Source of the DNA: CAZOOA01 sp964581355
Lineage (GTDB): Bacteria > Bacillota > Dethiobacteria > DTU022 > UBA8154
DNA length: 14,543 bases
Direction: 5' to 3'
Assembly: GCA_964581355.1 (NCBI GenBank)
Contig: CAZOOA010000068.1
Coordinates: 1 to 14,543, forward strand
The translations under genes were made by a program, and so were the position numbers. The notes beneath the pieces are model-generated. The model worked only from the letters and a program-made list of their open reading frames with translations, ran no database searches and was not told the DNA's origin. This document shows, one piece after another, positions 14,170-14,543 of this stretch (positions are counted from its first letter, which is position 1; the number at the start of each line of letters is the position of its first letter).

Positions 14170-14198
14170 ATTATAACAAATGTTTATTTTTATGGCAA
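14170..14198 (-). promoter_or_regulatory. Sigma-A-type promoter of the dnaJ-family/cbpM operon
   Basis: On the minus strand TTGCCA (14198-14193) and TATAAT (14175-14170) are separated by exactly 17 nt, matching the consensus at 10 of 12 positions or better. Transcription would start near 14163, giving a leader of about 85 nt. No CIRCE (TTAGCACTC inverted repeat) is present, which argues against HrcA control. Confidence 0.75.
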
Positions 14199-14285
14199 CG
14201 TGCAGTTCCACCGAGTAAAAACTTCCTTTTAAGAGGAAAAATGAACAGGAAAACAAGAGCAGGTCACGAATAAATGCAGTGATAA

Positions 14286-14372
14286 ACGGTTTTTCATACT
14301 AACCGTCACGGCCCATCCGGGCCACAACAGGGTTGAAAAACCTTGCTTATGATCGAAGATCTGGTTTTCAAC
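14286..14372. repeat. Inverted-repeat cluster with mutually exclusive pairings
   Basis: GGTTTTTCA (14288-14296) pairs perfectly with TGAAAAACC (14334-14342), enclosing a GGCCC/GGGCC hairpin (14310-14314 and 14319-14323). The same middle arm can instead pair with GGTTTTCAAC (14363-14372) with one bulged A. The block starts with the 16-mer that also occurs at 71-86. I see no gene in it. Confidence 0.55.
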
Positions 14373-14378
14373 ACCCCG

Positions 14379-14395
14379 CTCCCCTAACCGGGGAG
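14379..14395. repeat. Short GC hairpin
   Basis: CTCCCC (14379-14384) pairs with GGGGAG (14390-14395) around TAACC. A second small hairpin, CCAAA/TTTGG, follows at 14431-14444. Both are part of the structured non-coding block at the right edge. Confidence 0.4.
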
Positions 14396-14452
14396 ATGGC
14401 GCATTCGTCCGGCGACGTTGGTCTCTGTGGCCAAAGGCGTTTGGTGACCGAA

Positions 14453-14537
14453 GGTCCTCGGGCGGTCCGGCCGACAGGACGTCGGCCGCCGGGATCGACC
14501 TGGACGGGAGTTAAACCGGGAAGGCCGCCCGAGGACC
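14453..14537. repeat. Structured GC-rich repeat: 13-bp outer stem with inner hairpin
   Basis: GGTCCTCGGGCGG (14453-14465) pairs perfectly with CCGCCCGAGGACC (14525-14537). Inside is GGCCGAC/GTCGGCC (14469-14475 with 14481-14487) around AGGAC. The last part continues into the 15-mer shared with the left edge. Such layered pairing suggests either a palindromic dispersed repeat or a structured RNA. No coding potential was recognised in 14200-14543. Confidence 0.6.
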
Positions 14538-14543
14538 CCGAGG
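14529..14543. repeat. Terminal direct repeat (right copy)
   Basis: CCGAGGACCCCGAGG here equals bases 1-15 in the same orientation. It may be a circularisation overlap or an assembly break in a dispersed repeat. A chance match is very unlikely at both exact ends. Confidence 0.8.

Noticed and set aside
14079..14200. CIRCE operator upstream of the DnaJ-family gene
   Set aside because: No TTAGCACTC-type inverted repeat is present; only an AT-rich imperfect palindrome is seen.

Overview
The window looks like part of a strictly anaerobic, low-to-mid GC Firmicute, most like the Peptococcaceae (Desulfotomaculum, Pelotomaculum and relatives). This is inferred from gene content: a tungsten-type aldehyde:ferredoxin oxidoreductase, a non-pyrrolysine MttB-family methyltransferase, a quaternary-amine ABC transporter, and a ferredoxin-thioredoxin-reductase-like protein that appears to contain selenocysteine. 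A run of exactly 100 N (3235-3334) inside a TTCCC array marks a scaffold gap of unknown true size, so this is draft sequence. Both ends of the window carry the same 15-mer and lie in structured repeat DNA, so the piece either ends in two copies of a dispersed repeat or is circular.

Layout. 1-86: the end of a repeat. 109-3165 (+): an iron-dependent alcohol dehydrogenase and an aldehyde:ferredoxin oxidoreductase, which together could interconvert alcohol, aldehyde and acid with electrons passing to ferredoxin. 3166-3548: non-coding, with the TTCCC array, the gap and a 76-nt imperfect hairpin, ending at a convergent nitroreductase (3549-4085, -). 4414-7322 (+): a gamma-glutamylcyclotransferase-like protein, an aspartate-carbamoyltransferase-like protein and an MttB-family methyltransferase. 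7496-10764 (+): a complete permease-ATPase-permease-binding-lipoprotein set of the OpuC/OsmF type. Its position directly after the MttB homologue suggests uptake and demethylation of glycine betaine or a similar compound. 10867-11856 (+): a REC-GGDEF diguanylate cyclase. 11947-12584 (+): glutaredoxin and an FTR-like reductase whose genes overlap. 12676-14078 (-): a CbpM-like modulator and a DnaJ-family chaperone, expressed from a good sigma-A-type promoter at 14170-14198. 14200-14543: non-coding DNA rich in inverted repeats.

The main finding is at 12186-12584. The FTR-like frame reaches a UGA exactly where the family has its last, redox-active cysteine. Beyond the UGA the same frame gives Gly-Leu-Phe-Phe, the usual end of the family, and then a TAA. 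A 7-bp hairpin with a G-first loop lies 24 nt beyond the UGA, which fits a bacterial SECIS. The gene therefore probably encodes a selenoprotein of about 132 residues that standard gene calling would cut short at 124. Its ATGA overlap with a CPWC glutaredoxin suggests a ferredoxin-to-glutaredoxin thiol-reduction relay.
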